A stretch of 64,000 nt of DNA from Sphingomonas kyeonggiensis. Lineage in GTDB: Bacteria; Pseudomonadota; Alphaproteobacteria; Sphingomonadales; Sphingomonadaceae. Below are positions 43,846 to 51,821 of this stretch, one piece after another. The first letter of the stretch is position 1. Every line of letters begins with the position of its first letter. Below the pieces are notes generated by a model. That model made no database searches. It saw only the letters and a list, made by a program, of their open reading frames with translations, and had not been told where the DNA came from. The position numbers and the translations under genes were made by a program. The stretch lies in the NCBI RefSeq assembly GCF_014196745.1, contig NZ_JACIEH010000002.1, positions 434,383 to 498,382 of the forward strand. Direction: 5' to 3'.

Positions 43846-44556
43846 ATGAGCGCGCCCGTAATCGTGCTGGTTGAAGACGATCCGGCGCTGCGCACCCTCA
43901 CCGCACGGGCGCTCCAGGAAAACGGCTATTCGGTGCGCTTGGCCTCGACCGCGCCCGAGATGTGGGTGGCGTTCGACAATGGGCCGGTCGATCTGGTCCT
44001 GCTCGACATCATGCTGCCCGGCACCAGCGGCATCGACCTGTGCCGCGAAGTGCGGCGCAAGAGCGACGTGCCGATCATCTTCATCAGCGCGCGCGGAAAC
44101 GAGCATGACCGGGTGCTCGGGCTCGAGCTGGGTGCCGACGATTATCTCGCCAAGCCGTTCAGCACCCGTGAGCTGATCGCCCGGATCCGCGCGGTGCTCC
44201 GCCGCGGCGGGCTCGAGCGGATGGCGGGCGGCGACCGCGAGACCCAGGCGCATTTCGACGGCTGGACCGTGAACTTCCCCCGCCGCGAGGTGAAGTCGCC
44301 GAGCGGCGCGGTGGTCGAGCTGACCGGCGCCGAGTTCGATCTGCTCGCGGCGTTCCTCGGCCAGCCCCAGCGGGTAATTGCGCGCGAGCGGCTGGTCGAG
44401 CTGTCGCGCGTGCGGCTGGGCGACAGCTCGGATCGCAGCGTCGACGTGCTGGTCAGCCGGCTGCGCCGCAAGATCTCCGCCGCCGGGCACGAGCCGCCGA
44501 TCGGCACGGTGCGCGGCATCGGCTATATCTTCCGGTCCGAGGTAACCCGCTCCTGA
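43846..44556 (+). CDS. OmpR/PhoB-family response regulator
   Basis: 236 aa from ATG 43846. Receiver with VLVEDDPALR, phospho-acceptor D54 in LLDIMLP, FISARG and AKPF. C-terminal winged helix (VVELTGAEFDLLAAFLGQPQ, read in parts; DRSVDVLVSRLRRKI, GTVRGIGYIF). The kinase gene follows 26 bases later. Likely binds the phased direct repeats upstream of its own gene. Confidence 0.93.
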   Translation: MSAPVIVLVEDDPALRTLTARALQENGYSVRLASTAPEMWVAFDNGPVDLVLLDIMLPGTSGIDLCREVRRKSDVPIIFISARGNEHDRVLGLELGADDYLAKPFSTRELIARIRAVLRRGGLERMAGGDRETQAHFDGWTVNFPRREVKSPSGAVVELTGAEFDLLAAFLGQPQRVIARERLVELSRVRLGDSSDRSVDVLVSRLRRKISAAGHEPPIGTVRGIGYIFRSEVTRS

Positions 44557-44582
44557 GCCTGGTACCGCGCCATCCGCTGGGG

Positions 44583-45869
44583 TTGCTCGGCAGGATCCTG
44601 CTCATCCTGCTGCTCACCGTCGCGATCGAGTTCGGGGCGAGCACTTTCCTGTACGAGCGTGCGTCGCGCTATTCGATCGAGGAGAGCGACGCGCACCGGC
44701 TCGCCGAGCATCTGGTGATCGCGGAGAAGCTGCTGAGCGAGCGGGCGCCTGCCGCGCGGGCCGAGGCGGCGCAGGAGCTCACCACCGATCGCTATATCGT
44801 GCGCTGGTCGCCGAGCATCCCCCAACGCCCCGCCTTTCCGCCGCGCCAGAAGCGGATGGAGGCGCAGGTGACCAATTGGGAGAAGGGGCTGAAGGAATCG
44901 CACCTCCAGCTCCGCCTGGCGCCCAGCGTGCATGGCCAGGTCGTCGCCGGCGAGATGCGCATGCCCGATGGCAGCTGGATCGTGTTCAAGACGCGCGAGG
45001 CAGTGCAGGTCTGGCAGTTCGCGATCGAGCGCACCCTGGTCGCGCTCGTGCCGGCACTCCTGCTGCTCACGCTCGGCGCACTGCTGATCCGCGGCACGCT
45101 GTTGCCGCTGCGCAAGCTCATCCACGCGATCGGGCATGTCGGCTCGGGCAAACGGGTGACGGTGGAGGAGGAGGGTACCGCCGAGATCCGCGGGCTGATC
45201 CACGCCTTCAACGGCATGCAGCGCCGTATCCACGAGCTGATCGAGAATCGCACCCAGGCACTCGCCGCCGTGGGGCACGACCTGCGCACCCCGCTCGCCC
45301 GGCTCCAGCTGCGGCTGGAGAGTGTCGGCGACGAGGAGAGTCGCCGGTCGATGCTCGAGGACATTGGCGAGATGGACGACATGATCGCCTCGCTGCTCAC
45401 TTTCCTCAAGGGGCAGGACGATCCCGAACCGGCGGTTGCGGTGGACGTCGCCGTCATGGCAGCGACCCTGGTCGAGGATGCCGGGGATCGCGGGCACGAC
45501 GCGCGCTATTCGGGGCCGCGGCACTTGGAATGGATGGTGCGCCCCTCGATGCTTCGCCGCGCGCTCAGCAACCTGATCGAGAATGCGCTGCACTACGGCA
45601 AGGCGGTGCGGGTGATCGTGGCACAGGAGGAGGGCGAACTGGTCTTCCGGGTCGAGGATGACGGCCCCGGCATCCCGGCCGACCAGATCGAGGAAGCGCT
45701 GCAGCCCTTCGTCCGGCTCGATGTCGAGCGGGGCCGCAATACCAAGGGGATGGGGCTCGGCCTTGCCATCGTCCAGCAGGCGGTGGCGCTGGAAAAAGGT
45801 GTCCTCACTTTGGCGAATGCAAGCCCTCCGAAGACGGGGCTCATCGCGGAAATCCGTCTGCCTGGCTGA
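44583..45869 (+). CDS. Sensor histidine kinase (EnvZ-like)
   Basis: 428 aa if started at TTG 44583. No in-frame ATG or good ribosome site exists, and CTG codons 3-8 codons upstream are alternatives, so the start is uncertain. First membrane helix about 4-22, periplasmic sensor about 23-140, second helix (TLVALVPALLLLTLGALLI), HAMP, HisKA with the phospho-His in AAVGHDLRTPLARLQLRLE, and HATPase_c (LSNLIENALHYG, DDGPGIP, GMGLGLAIVQQAV). It would act on the regulator encoded before it. The signal is unknown; acid or CO2-related stress is conceivable from the carbonic anhydrase next door. Confidence 0.9.
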   Translation: MLGRILLILLLTVAIEFGASTFLYERASRYSIEESDAHRLAEHLVIAEKLLSERAPAARAEAAQELTTDRYIVRWSPSIPQRPAFPPRQKRMEAQVTNWEKGLKESHLQLRLAPSVHGQVVAGEMRMPDGSWIVFKTREAVQVWQFAIERTLVALVPALLLLTLGALLIRGTLLPLRKLIHAIGHVGSGKRVTVEEEGTAEIRGLIHAFNGMQRRIHELIENRTQALAAVGHDLRTPLARLQLRLESVGDEESRRSMLEDIGEMDDMIASLLTFLKGQDDPEPAVAVDVAVMAATLVEDAGDRGHDARYSGPRHLEWMVRPSMLRRALSNLIENALHYGKAVRVIVAQEEGELVFRVEDDGPGIPADQIEEALQPFVRLDVERGRNTKGMGLGLAIVQQAVALEKGVLTLANASPPKTGLIAEIRLPG

Positions 45870-45952
45870 CGGCAACACTTTCTCACAGTCCCGCTGCGCT
45901 GCGGCAAGATTGACCCATTAGGTTGCACTCTGAGTTAAAAGGAGTTGTAACC

Positions 45953-46648
45953 GTGAACGAGTTGATTGGCCGGGTCTTCAGCTTCGAGAAGACCGTCTTC
46001 CCGAACCAGAGCGACCTCTACGGCAAGCTCGCTACCCAGGGGCAGAGCCCCAAGGCGCTGATGATCTCCTGCGCCGACTCGCGCGTCGTGCCCGAGCACA
46101 TCATGCAGGCACAGCCGGGTGACCTGTTCGTCTGCCGCAACGCCGGCAACATCGTGCCCCCCTTCGCGCAGAAGATCGGTGGCGTCTCGGCGACCGTCGA
46201 ATATGCCGTCATGGCGCTCGGCGTGCGTGACATCATCGTCTGCGGCCATTCGGACTGCGGCGCCATGAAGGCGGTCGCCCATCCGGAGATGGTCGCCGCC
46301 ATGCCGAACGTCGCCGTGTGGCTCAACCATTCGGACGCCGCGCAGAAGGTCGTCGCCGATGCCTATCCGGGCCTCGACGAGAATGCCCGTGTCCGTGCGA
46401 TCAGCCTGGAGAATGTCGTGGCGCAGCTCGCGCATCTCCGCACCCACCCCTCGGTCGCCTCGGGGATCGCGCGCGGCGAGATCGCGCTGCACGGCTGGTT
46501 CGTCGACATCCATGCCGGCCAGATCCTGGCGCTGGATGGCGATACGAACCGCTTCATCGTCGTCCGTGACGATACGCCGCTGCCCGTCGCCGTGAAGTCG
46601 GCCCAGCGCCGCGCGGCCGACTTCGATCTGGTGGAAGCCGCCGAATGA
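45953..46648 (+). CDS. Beta-class carbonic anhydrase
   Basis: 231 aa from GTG 45953, eight bases after AAAAGGAG. Interconverts CO2 and bicarbonate. Zinc ligands C40 (SCADSR, with the D42-R44 dyad), H99 and C102 (CGHSDCGAM); CRNAGNIVPP is also typical. The stop overlaps the start of the SulP transporter by four bases, so both proteins are co-translated and probably form a bicarbonate-handling module. A TTGACC at about 45911 could be the -35 of its own promoter. Confidence 0.94.
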   Translation: MNELIGRVFSFEKTVFPNQSDLYGKLATQGQSPKALMISCADSRVVPEHIMQAQPGDLFVCRNAGNIVPPFAQKIGGVSATVEYAVMALGVRDIIVCGHSDCGAMKAVAHPEMVAAMPNVAVWLNHSDAAQKVVADAYPGLDENARVRAISLENVVAQLAHLRTHPSVASGIARGEIALHGWFVDIHAGQILALDGDTNRFIVVRDDTPLPVAVKSAQRRAADFDLVEAAE

Positions 46649-48156
46649 GTACGTCCGCGCTTCCCAAGGGATGGATGGTCCGTGACTTCACGGCCTCCAT
46701 CGTGGTCTTCCTAGTCGCAATGCCGCTCTGCATGGGCATCGCCGTCGCCTCGGGCATGCCGCCCGAAAAGGGCCTGCTGACCGGCATCATCGGCGGTGTG
46801 GTCGTTGGCCTGATCGCGGGCTCGCCGCTCCAGGTGAGCGGCCCCGCGGCCGGCCTCGCGGTCATCGTGTTCGAGCTGGTGCGCGAGCACGGCCTGGCCG
46901 CGCTCGGCGCGATCCTCGTGCTCGCCGGCGCCCTTCAGGTGCTGGCCGGCGTGGTCAAGGTCGGCGGCTGGTTCCGCGCGATCTCGCCCGCGGTGGTGCA
47001 CGGCATGCTCGCCGGTATCGGCGCGCTGATCGTCGTGGGCCAGTTCCACACCCTGTTCGACGCCAAGCCGCTCTCGAGCGGCCTGGAGAACCTCGCGGCG
47101 CTGCCGGGCCGGCTGTTCGGCCTCGAGCCGACCAACATCGCCGGCACCGAGCTGGCGCTCGGCCTCGGCGTGCTGACCATCGTGCTGATGCTCGGCTGGG
47201 ACAAGCTCAAGCCCACCGCGCTCAAGCTCATCCCGGGCGCGCTGGTCGGCGTGGTTGGCGCGACGCTCGTCGCCTTCGGCTTCGGGCTTGAAGTCGTCCG
47301 TGTCTCGGTGCCGGACTCGCTCGCTTCGGCGGTGACGATTCCGGGCAGCGACTTCCTCGGCTGGTTCGCCAGCCCGACGATCATCATCGCGGCGGTTGCG
47401 GTGGCGTTCATTGCCAGCGCCGAGACGCTCCTCTCGGCCGCCGCGGTCGATCGCATGCACGACGGCGTGCGCACCGACTACAACAAGGAGCTGCGCGCGC
47501 AGGGCGTGGGCAACCTCCTCTGCGGTCTCGCGGGCGCGCTGCCGATGACCGGCGTGATCGTCCGCAGCTCGGCCAACGTCCAGGCGGGTGCGATCACCCG
47601 CATGTCGGCGGTGCTGCACGGCGCCTGGCTGCTCGGCTTCGCGGCGCTGCTGCCCTGGCTGCTGCGCGAGATCCCGATGGCCGCGCTCGGCGGCGTGCTC
47701 GTCGTCACCGGCTGGAAGCTGGTCAGCGTCAGCCATGTCCGTCACCTGTTCCATCACTACGGCCTGCTGCCGGCGGCGATCTGGGCGGTGACCTTCGTCC
47801 TGGTGATCGCGACTGACCTGCTGACCGGCGTGCTGGTCGGCCTGGCGCTCTCGGTGCTGGAGCTGCTTCCGAACTTCCGCCGCCTGCGGCTGAAGGTCGA
47901 TGCGGAGCATGGCGAGGATGCGCACAAGATCAGCCTGGACGGTGCGGCGACCTTCGTCACGCTGCCCAAGCTGAACAGCGCGCTCGACGCGGTGCCGGGC
48001 GACAAGCCGGTGCACCTTGCCTTCGAGAAGGTGCCGGCGATCGATCACACCAGTGCCGAAACCCTTCGGGACTGGGTGCAGCGTCGCCGCGCGCGGGGCC
48101 TCAAGGTGCATCTGACCGGAGATCCCGATCAGCTGCGCAAGCTCCAGCCGGCCTGA
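46645..48156 (+). CDS. SulP-family anion transporter (probable bicarbonate transporter)
   Basis: 503 aa with about eleven to twelve membrane helices and a short cytoplasmic STAS-like tail (HKISLDGAATFVTLPKL, PAIDHTSAETLRDWVQRR). SulP motifs: MPLCMGIAVASGMPPEKGLLTG (read in parts), SPLQVSGPAAGLAV and ALPMTGVIVRSSANVQAG. SulP proteins carry sulfate or bicarbonate. Coupling to a carbonic anhydrase gene favours bicarbonate, as in known SulP-carbonic anhydrase pairs and fusions. The ion carried is inferred from context. Confidence 0.9.
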   Translation: MSTSALPKGWMVRDFTASIVVFLVAMPLCMGIAVASGMPPEKGLLTGIIGGVVVGLIAGSPLQVSGPAAGLAVIVFELVREHGLAALGAILVLAGALQVLAGVVKVGGWFRAISPAVVHGMLAGIGALIVVGQFHTLFDAKPLSSGLENLAALPGRLFGLEPTNIAGTELALGLGVLTIVLMLGWDKLKPTALKLIPGALVGVVGATLVAFGFGLEVVRVSVPDSLASAVTIPGSDFLGWFASPTIIIAAVAVAFIASAETLLSAAAVDRMHDGVRTDYNKELRAQGVGNLLCGLAGALPMTGVIVRSSANVQAGAITRMSAVLHGAWLLGFAALLPWLLREIPMAALGGVLVVTGWKLVSVSHVRHLFHHYGLLPAAIWAVTFVLVIATDLLTGVLVGLALSVLELLPNFRRLRLKVDAEHGEDAHKISLDGAATFVTLPKLNSALDAVPGDKPVHLAFEKVPAIDHTSAETLRDWVQRRRARGLKVHLTGDPDQLRKLQPA

Positions 48157-48479
48157 CGCCGTAGAAATCCTCTCCCGACCGGGAGAGCGCCAGGAGGGGC
48201 GGGCAGGCGAACCGGATCGGGTCGCCGCCCGCCCCTTCGTCGTTCCGGGCCGGTTCCTTGCGGGAGGCAGCGGAAAGCACCGGTGTGATATTTTTGCTGC
48301 ATCGCAGCGCAGCCGGGCGCCAGCAATGGTTTATTACAATGCGGCAACGCACCGGCCAGACTGGAACGGCATTTTGAGCACCGAACAGCAGTGGCCCCCT
48401 TCCCGCATTCTTGCGGGATGAGAGGGCCTCGCTCTTCGGCGCAGGCGGGAACATTCTCAGGCTATTGGGGAATGCCCGC
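48157..48479. other. Intergenic region between SulP transporter and porin genes
   Basis: 323 bp without a gene. It holds CTCTCCCG-ac-CGGGAGAG (an 18-base palindrome at about 48171), the terminator-like hairpin 48196-48237, and TCCCGCA-ttct-TGCGGGA (48401-48418) in the porin leader. A+T-rich DNA at 48283-48345 probably holds the porin promoter. Confidence 0.4.
48196..48237 (+). terminator. Terminator-like hairpin after the SulP gene
   Basis: GGGGCGGGC-a-GGCGA pairs with TCGCC-GCCCGCCCC (14 bp with one bulged base), followed by only TT. A strong stem 40 bases after the stop. Confidence 0.5.
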
Positions 48480-49295
48480 ATGAAGAAGTATCTGATCGCA
48501 GCTCTGTTGAGCTGCACGGCCTTTCCGGCTTTCGCGCAGGAAGAGGCGCCGCCCAAGCCGGTAACCGTTTCCGGAAACGTCGCGCTCGTGTCCGACTATC
48601 GCTTCCGCGGCGTCTCGCAGAGCGACAAGGGTATCGCGGTGCAGGGTGGTATCACCGTCAGCCATGAAAGCGGCCTCTACGGCGGCGTCTGGGGCTCCAA
48701 CCTCGCCGGCTGGGGCACGTTCGGCGGCTCGAACACCGAGCTCGACCTGATCGCCGGCTACAAGAAGGACCTGGGCGACGGCCTTGCGCTCGACGTCGGC
48801 GTGACCTGGTACATGTACCCCTCGGGCGCCGACAAGACCGACTTCGCCGAGCCCTATGTGAAGCTCAGCAGCTCGATCGGCCCGGTTTCGATGCTCGCCG
48901 GTGTCGCCTATGCGCCGAGCCAGGAAGCGCTGGGCAACTGGAGCAACACGCCCGAGAGCAAGCTCGGGGACAAGGAGGACAACCTGTATCTCTGGGCCGA
49001 TGTCAGCGGCGGGATCCCCAACACCCCGATCACGCTCAAGGCCCATCTCGGCGGCTCGAAGGGCAATCCGGGCCTGGGTCCGAACGGCACCAGCGTGGCG
49101 CCCACCGGCTCCTATCTCGATTGGCTGATCGGCGCCGATGCCGCCGTCGGCCCGCTCACCATCGGTGTCGCTTATGTCGATACCAGCATCACCAAGGCGG
49201 ACTCGGCCTATATCCAGCCGAACTTCTCGCGGGTGAAGGACGGCAAGTCGATCGCGGACGCCGCGGTGGTCTTCTCGGTCAGCGCGGCTTTCTGA
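48480..49295 (+). CDS. TorF-family putative porin
   Basis: 271 aa from ATG 48480 (GGGGA about ten bases upstream). Signal peptide MKKYLIAALLSCTAFPAFAQ. Starts the mature part with VTVSGNVALVSDYRFRGVSQ, the hallmark of the TorF/TIGR02001 outer-membrane family, followed by alternating beta strands (DLIAGYKKDLGDGLALDVGV, TWYMYP) and a terminal Phe (FSVSAAF). Likely an outer-membrane channel of unknown specificity. Confidence 0.88.
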   Translation: MKKYLIAALLSCTAFPAFAQEEAPPKPVTVSGNVALVSDYRFRGVSQSDKGIAVQGGITVSHESGLYGGVWGSNLAGWGTFGGSNTELDLIAGYKKDLGDGLALDVGVTWYMYPSGADKTDFAEPYVKLSSSIGPVSMLAGVAYAPSQEALGNWSNTPESKLGDKEDNLYLWADVSGGIPNTPITLKAHLGGSKGNPGLGPNGTSVAPTGSYLDWLIGADAAVGPLTIGVAYVDTSITKADSAYIQPNFSRVKDGKSIADAAVVFSVSAAF

Positions 49296-49327
49296 GGCAG
49301 GCGCAGACCTGACAGGAGGGGGTGATT

Positions 49328-49356
49328 TCACCGGAGCGGCAGGCCCGCTCCGGTGA
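49328..49356 (+). terminator. Strong hairpin after the porin gene
   Basis: TCACCGGAGCGG (49328-49339) and CCGCTCCGGTGA (49345-49356), a perfect 12-bp stem over five bases, 32 bases after the porin stop. It is followed by TCTC, not a T run. Confidence 0.6.
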
Positions 49357-49368
49357 TCTCCCGCATGA

Positions 49369-49380
49369 GAAATGCATTTC
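49369..49380. promoter_or_regulatory. 12-bp palindrome upstream of the halogenase gene
   Basis: GAAATGCATTTC is a perfect palindrome 54 bases before ATG 49434. Its outer halves GAAA/TTTC match those of the LacI-type operators at 56588 and 63479, but the centre differs (TGCA, not TCGT). Confidence 0.35.
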
Positions 49381-49433
49381 AAGGATCGGCGCGGCGCGCT
49401 AATCCCGGGCTTCGAACCAAGCGAGAAGCCCCG

Positions 49434-50972
49434 ATGACTGCACCCAGCGACGCGATTTCCCCCAAGGCGAGCGGCGCGCGGCGCGTGCGCTCGGTCGTCA
49501 TCCTCGGCGGCGGCACCGCCGGCTGGATGACCGCCACCGCGCTCGCCAGCCAGTTCGGGCGGACGCTGGAGATCAAGCTGCTCGAATCCGAGGAGATCGG
49601 CATCGTCGGCGTCGGCGAGGCGACGATCCCGACGATCCACTGGTTCAACCAGCTGATCGGGCTCGACGAAGGCGCCTTCCTTCGCGAGACCAAGGCGAGC
49701 TTCAAGCTGGGCATCGAGTTCGTCGACTGGGTGCGCCCCGGCTATCGCTATTTCCATCCCTTCGGTACGTTCGGCGTGCCCCTTCCGGGCGTGGCCTTCC
49801 ACCATCGCTGGATCAAGGCGCGGGCAGAGGGGCTCGCCCTGCCGCTCTCCGCCTTCTCGCTGGCGGACGAACTGGCGCAGCAGGGCCGCTTCGCCATGCC
49901 GACGGGCGATGCCCGCTCGATCCTCTCGACGCTCGGCTATGCCTATCATTTCGATGCGAGCCTCTATGCCCGCCATCTGCGCGGGCTGGCCGAGGCGGCG
50001 GGTGTCACCCGCACCGAGGGCAAGCTGCAGGACGTCGAGCGCGATGCCGATACCGGCAACGTCACCGCGCTCACCACCCAGCGCGGCGACCGGCTGGAAG
50101 GCGACCTGTTCATCGACTGCTCGGGCTTCCGCGCGCTGCTGATCGACGGGACGATGCAGAGTGGGTTCGAGGACTGGTCGCACTGGCTGCCCTGCGATCG
50201 CGCCGTGGCGGTGCCCTGCGAACGGCTTGCCGACACCACGCCCTTCACCCGCTCCACCGCGCGGCCGGCGGGCTGGCAATGGCGCATCCCGCTCCAGCAC
50301 CGGATTGGCAACGGCCATGTCTTCTCCAGCCGCTTCATGAGCGAGGACGAGGCGACCGGCATGCTGATGGCCAATCTCGACGGCGAACCGCTGGCCGAGC
50401 CACGCCCGCTGCGCTTCAAGGCGGGTACGCGGCGCAAGGCCTGGGTGGGCAATGTCGTCGCGCTCGGCCTGTCCTCGGGCTTCCTCGAGCCGCTGGAATC
50501 CACCTCGATCCACCTGATCCAGAGCGGCATCGCCAAGCTGCTGACGCTGTTCCCGGATCGCGACATGGATCCGGCGCTGGCCGATCGGTACAATGCGCTG
50601 CTGAATGCCGACATGGACAACATCAAGGACTTCCTGATCCTCCACTACCACGCCAACCCCGGCCGCACCGAGCCGTTCTGGGTCGAACGGCGCGAGATGG
50701 CGTTGCCCGAGAGCCTGGTGGCGCGCGAAGACCAGTATCGCCGCTCCGGCCGGCTGATGCTCGGCAGCGAGGAGCTGTTCCGCGACGCGAGCTGGCTGGC
50801 GGTGCTCAACGGGCAGGAGATCGTGGCCGAGGATTACAACCCGCTCGCCGATGTGCTCGACGGCGCGACCAACGCCGCGCAGCTCCGCCAGATCGCCGAG
50901 GTGATCCAGCGCGCCGCGCCGACGCTACCGCTCCACGACGCGGCGCTGGCGGCGGCGATGGGGCAGGGGTGA
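49434..50972 (+). CDS. Flavin-dependent tryptophan halogenase family protein
   Basis: 512 aa. FAD-binding GGGTAGWM (25-32). Catalytic Lys of tryptophan halogenases is K91 (ASFKLGIEF), the WxWxIP signature is W281-Q-W283-R-I-P286, and the Glu-Ser pair of the EPLEST segment is E355-S356. All active-site landmarks are thus present. It needs reduced FAD from a partner reductase, not encoded here. ATG 49434 begins the conserved region. Overlaps the DUF6445 gene by four bases. In sphingomonads and Caulobacter relatives such halogenases often sit in TonB-receptor/sugar-uptake loci, as here; their natural substrate is largely unknown. Confidence 0.92.
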   Translation: MTAPSDAISPKASGARRVRSVVILGGGTAGWMTATALASQFGRTLEIKLLESEEIGIVGVGEATIPTIHWFNQLIGLDEGAFLRETKASFKLGIEFVDWVRPGYRYFHPFGTFGVPLPGVAFHHRWIKARAEGLALPLSAFSLADELAQQGRFAMPTGDARSILSTLGYAYHFDASLYARHLRGLAEAAGVTRTEGKLQDVERDADTGNVTALTTQRGDRLEGDLFIDCSGFRALLIDGTMQSGFEDWSHWLPCDRAVAVPCERLADTTPFTRSTARPAGWQWRIPLQHRIGNGHVFSSRFMSEDEATGMLMANLDGEPLAEPRPLRFKAGTRRKAWVGNVVALGLSSGFLEPLESTSIHLIQSGIAKLLTLFPDRDMDPALADRYNALLNADMDNIKDFLILHYHANPGRTEPFWVERREMALPESLVAREDQYRRSGRLMLGSEELFRDASWLAVLNGQEIVAEDYNPLADVLDGATNAAQLRQIAEVIQRAAPTLPLHDAALAAAMGQG

Positions 50973-51637
50973 TCAAGCCCGATATCGTCGCGCGGCGGAT
51001 CGGCGGCGAGGGCCAGCCGATCGCGATCGTCGACGGTTTCCATCCCGATCCGGATGCGTTGCGCGTCTTTGCGCTGGCGGCGGCGTTCGAGCCCGGGCGG
51101 CATCACTATCCGGGCATCCGGGCAGCCCTTCCAGCCGACTATTTCGCGAAGGTACGCCCGGCGCTGGGGCCGGTGCTGCGCGAGGTGCTGGGCGCGGCGA
51201 ACGGTATCGAGCTGCTCGATGCCAGCTTCTCGATCGTCACCACGCCGCCGGGCGAGCTGGGCATCGAACAGCGCCTTCCGCATGTCGATGCAGTGCAGCC
51301 GGGGCGGATCGCTTTGGTCCATTATCTGTCGGAAGGCGACGGCACCGCCTTTTTCCGCCACCGTGCCACCGGCTTCGAGACGATCGATGCGGCGCGGTCC
51401 CCGGGTTATCTGGCAGCGCTCAATGCCGAGTTGCGGGCCGACCCGCCGGCAGCGGCCTATCCCTTCGGCGACACTGCCCTGTTCGAGCGTATCGCCCATG
51501 TCGAGGCACGCTATAATCGCGCGGTGATCTACCGCAGCGCACTGCTCCACAGCGGCGCGATCGCGCCGGGGGCGGTGCTGGATAGCGATCCGGCGCGTGG
51601 GCGGCTGACGGTGACGGCGTTTCTGGCGGCCCAATAA
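50969..51637 (+). CDS. DUF6445-type protein, possible Fe(II)/2-oxoglutarate-like fold
   Basis: 222 aa from GTG 50969, which overlaps the halogenase stop (GTGA). H105-V-D107 (RLPHVDAVQPGRIALVHYLS) and a later H194 (YRSALLHSG) could make the HxD...H metal triad of cupin/2-oxoglutarate oxygenases, with an Arg/Asn-rich stretch (YNRAVIYRS) between. The family usually accompanies tryptophan halogenases next to TonB receptors. Function is unproved, but the coupling argues for a joint job with the halogenase. Confidence 0.75.
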   Translation: MIKPDIVARRIGGEGQPIAIVDGFHPDPDALRVFALAAAFEPGRHHYPGIRAALPADYFAKVRPALGPVLREVLGAANGIELLDASFSIVTTPPGELGIEQRLPHVDAVQPGRIALVHYLSEGDGTAFFRHRATGFETIDAARSPGYLAALNAELRADPPAAAYPFGDTALFERIAHVEARYNRAVIYRSALLHSGAIAPGAVLDSDPARGRLTVTAFLAAQ

Positions 51638-51654
51638 CGTCATCCCGCCACCAA

Positions 51655-51738
51655 CCGTCATCCCGGCGAAAGCCGGGATCTCGTGCGGCTCCTTCCCCGC
51701 GCCTTCGCCTGAGATCCCGACTTTCGTCGGGATGACGG
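51655..51738. repeat. REP-like dispersed palindrome, copy 1
   Basis: 84 bp. Both ends carry inverted CCGTCATCCCGGCGAAAGCC-type modules (each itself a hairpin, CCCGGC-gaaa-GCCGGG) around GATCTCG...GAGATC. A second copy lies at 63515-63605. It sits between converging genes. Confidence 0.85.
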
Positions 51739-51748
51739 AATGGTGTGA

Positions 51749-51772
51749 GGCGGGCGAAAAAAATCGCCCGCC
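51749..51772. terminator. Hairpin with A6 loop between converging genes
   Basis: GGCGGGCGA, loop AAAAAA, TCGCCCGCC: a perfect 9-bp stem whose loop is the only homopolymer run. Possibly ends one or both converging transcripts. Confidence 0.4.
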
Positions 51773-51821
51773 ACCCCGGGGAGGGATGACGGGCCGAGGT
51801 GGGGTGTAGGGTCAGCTCCGC

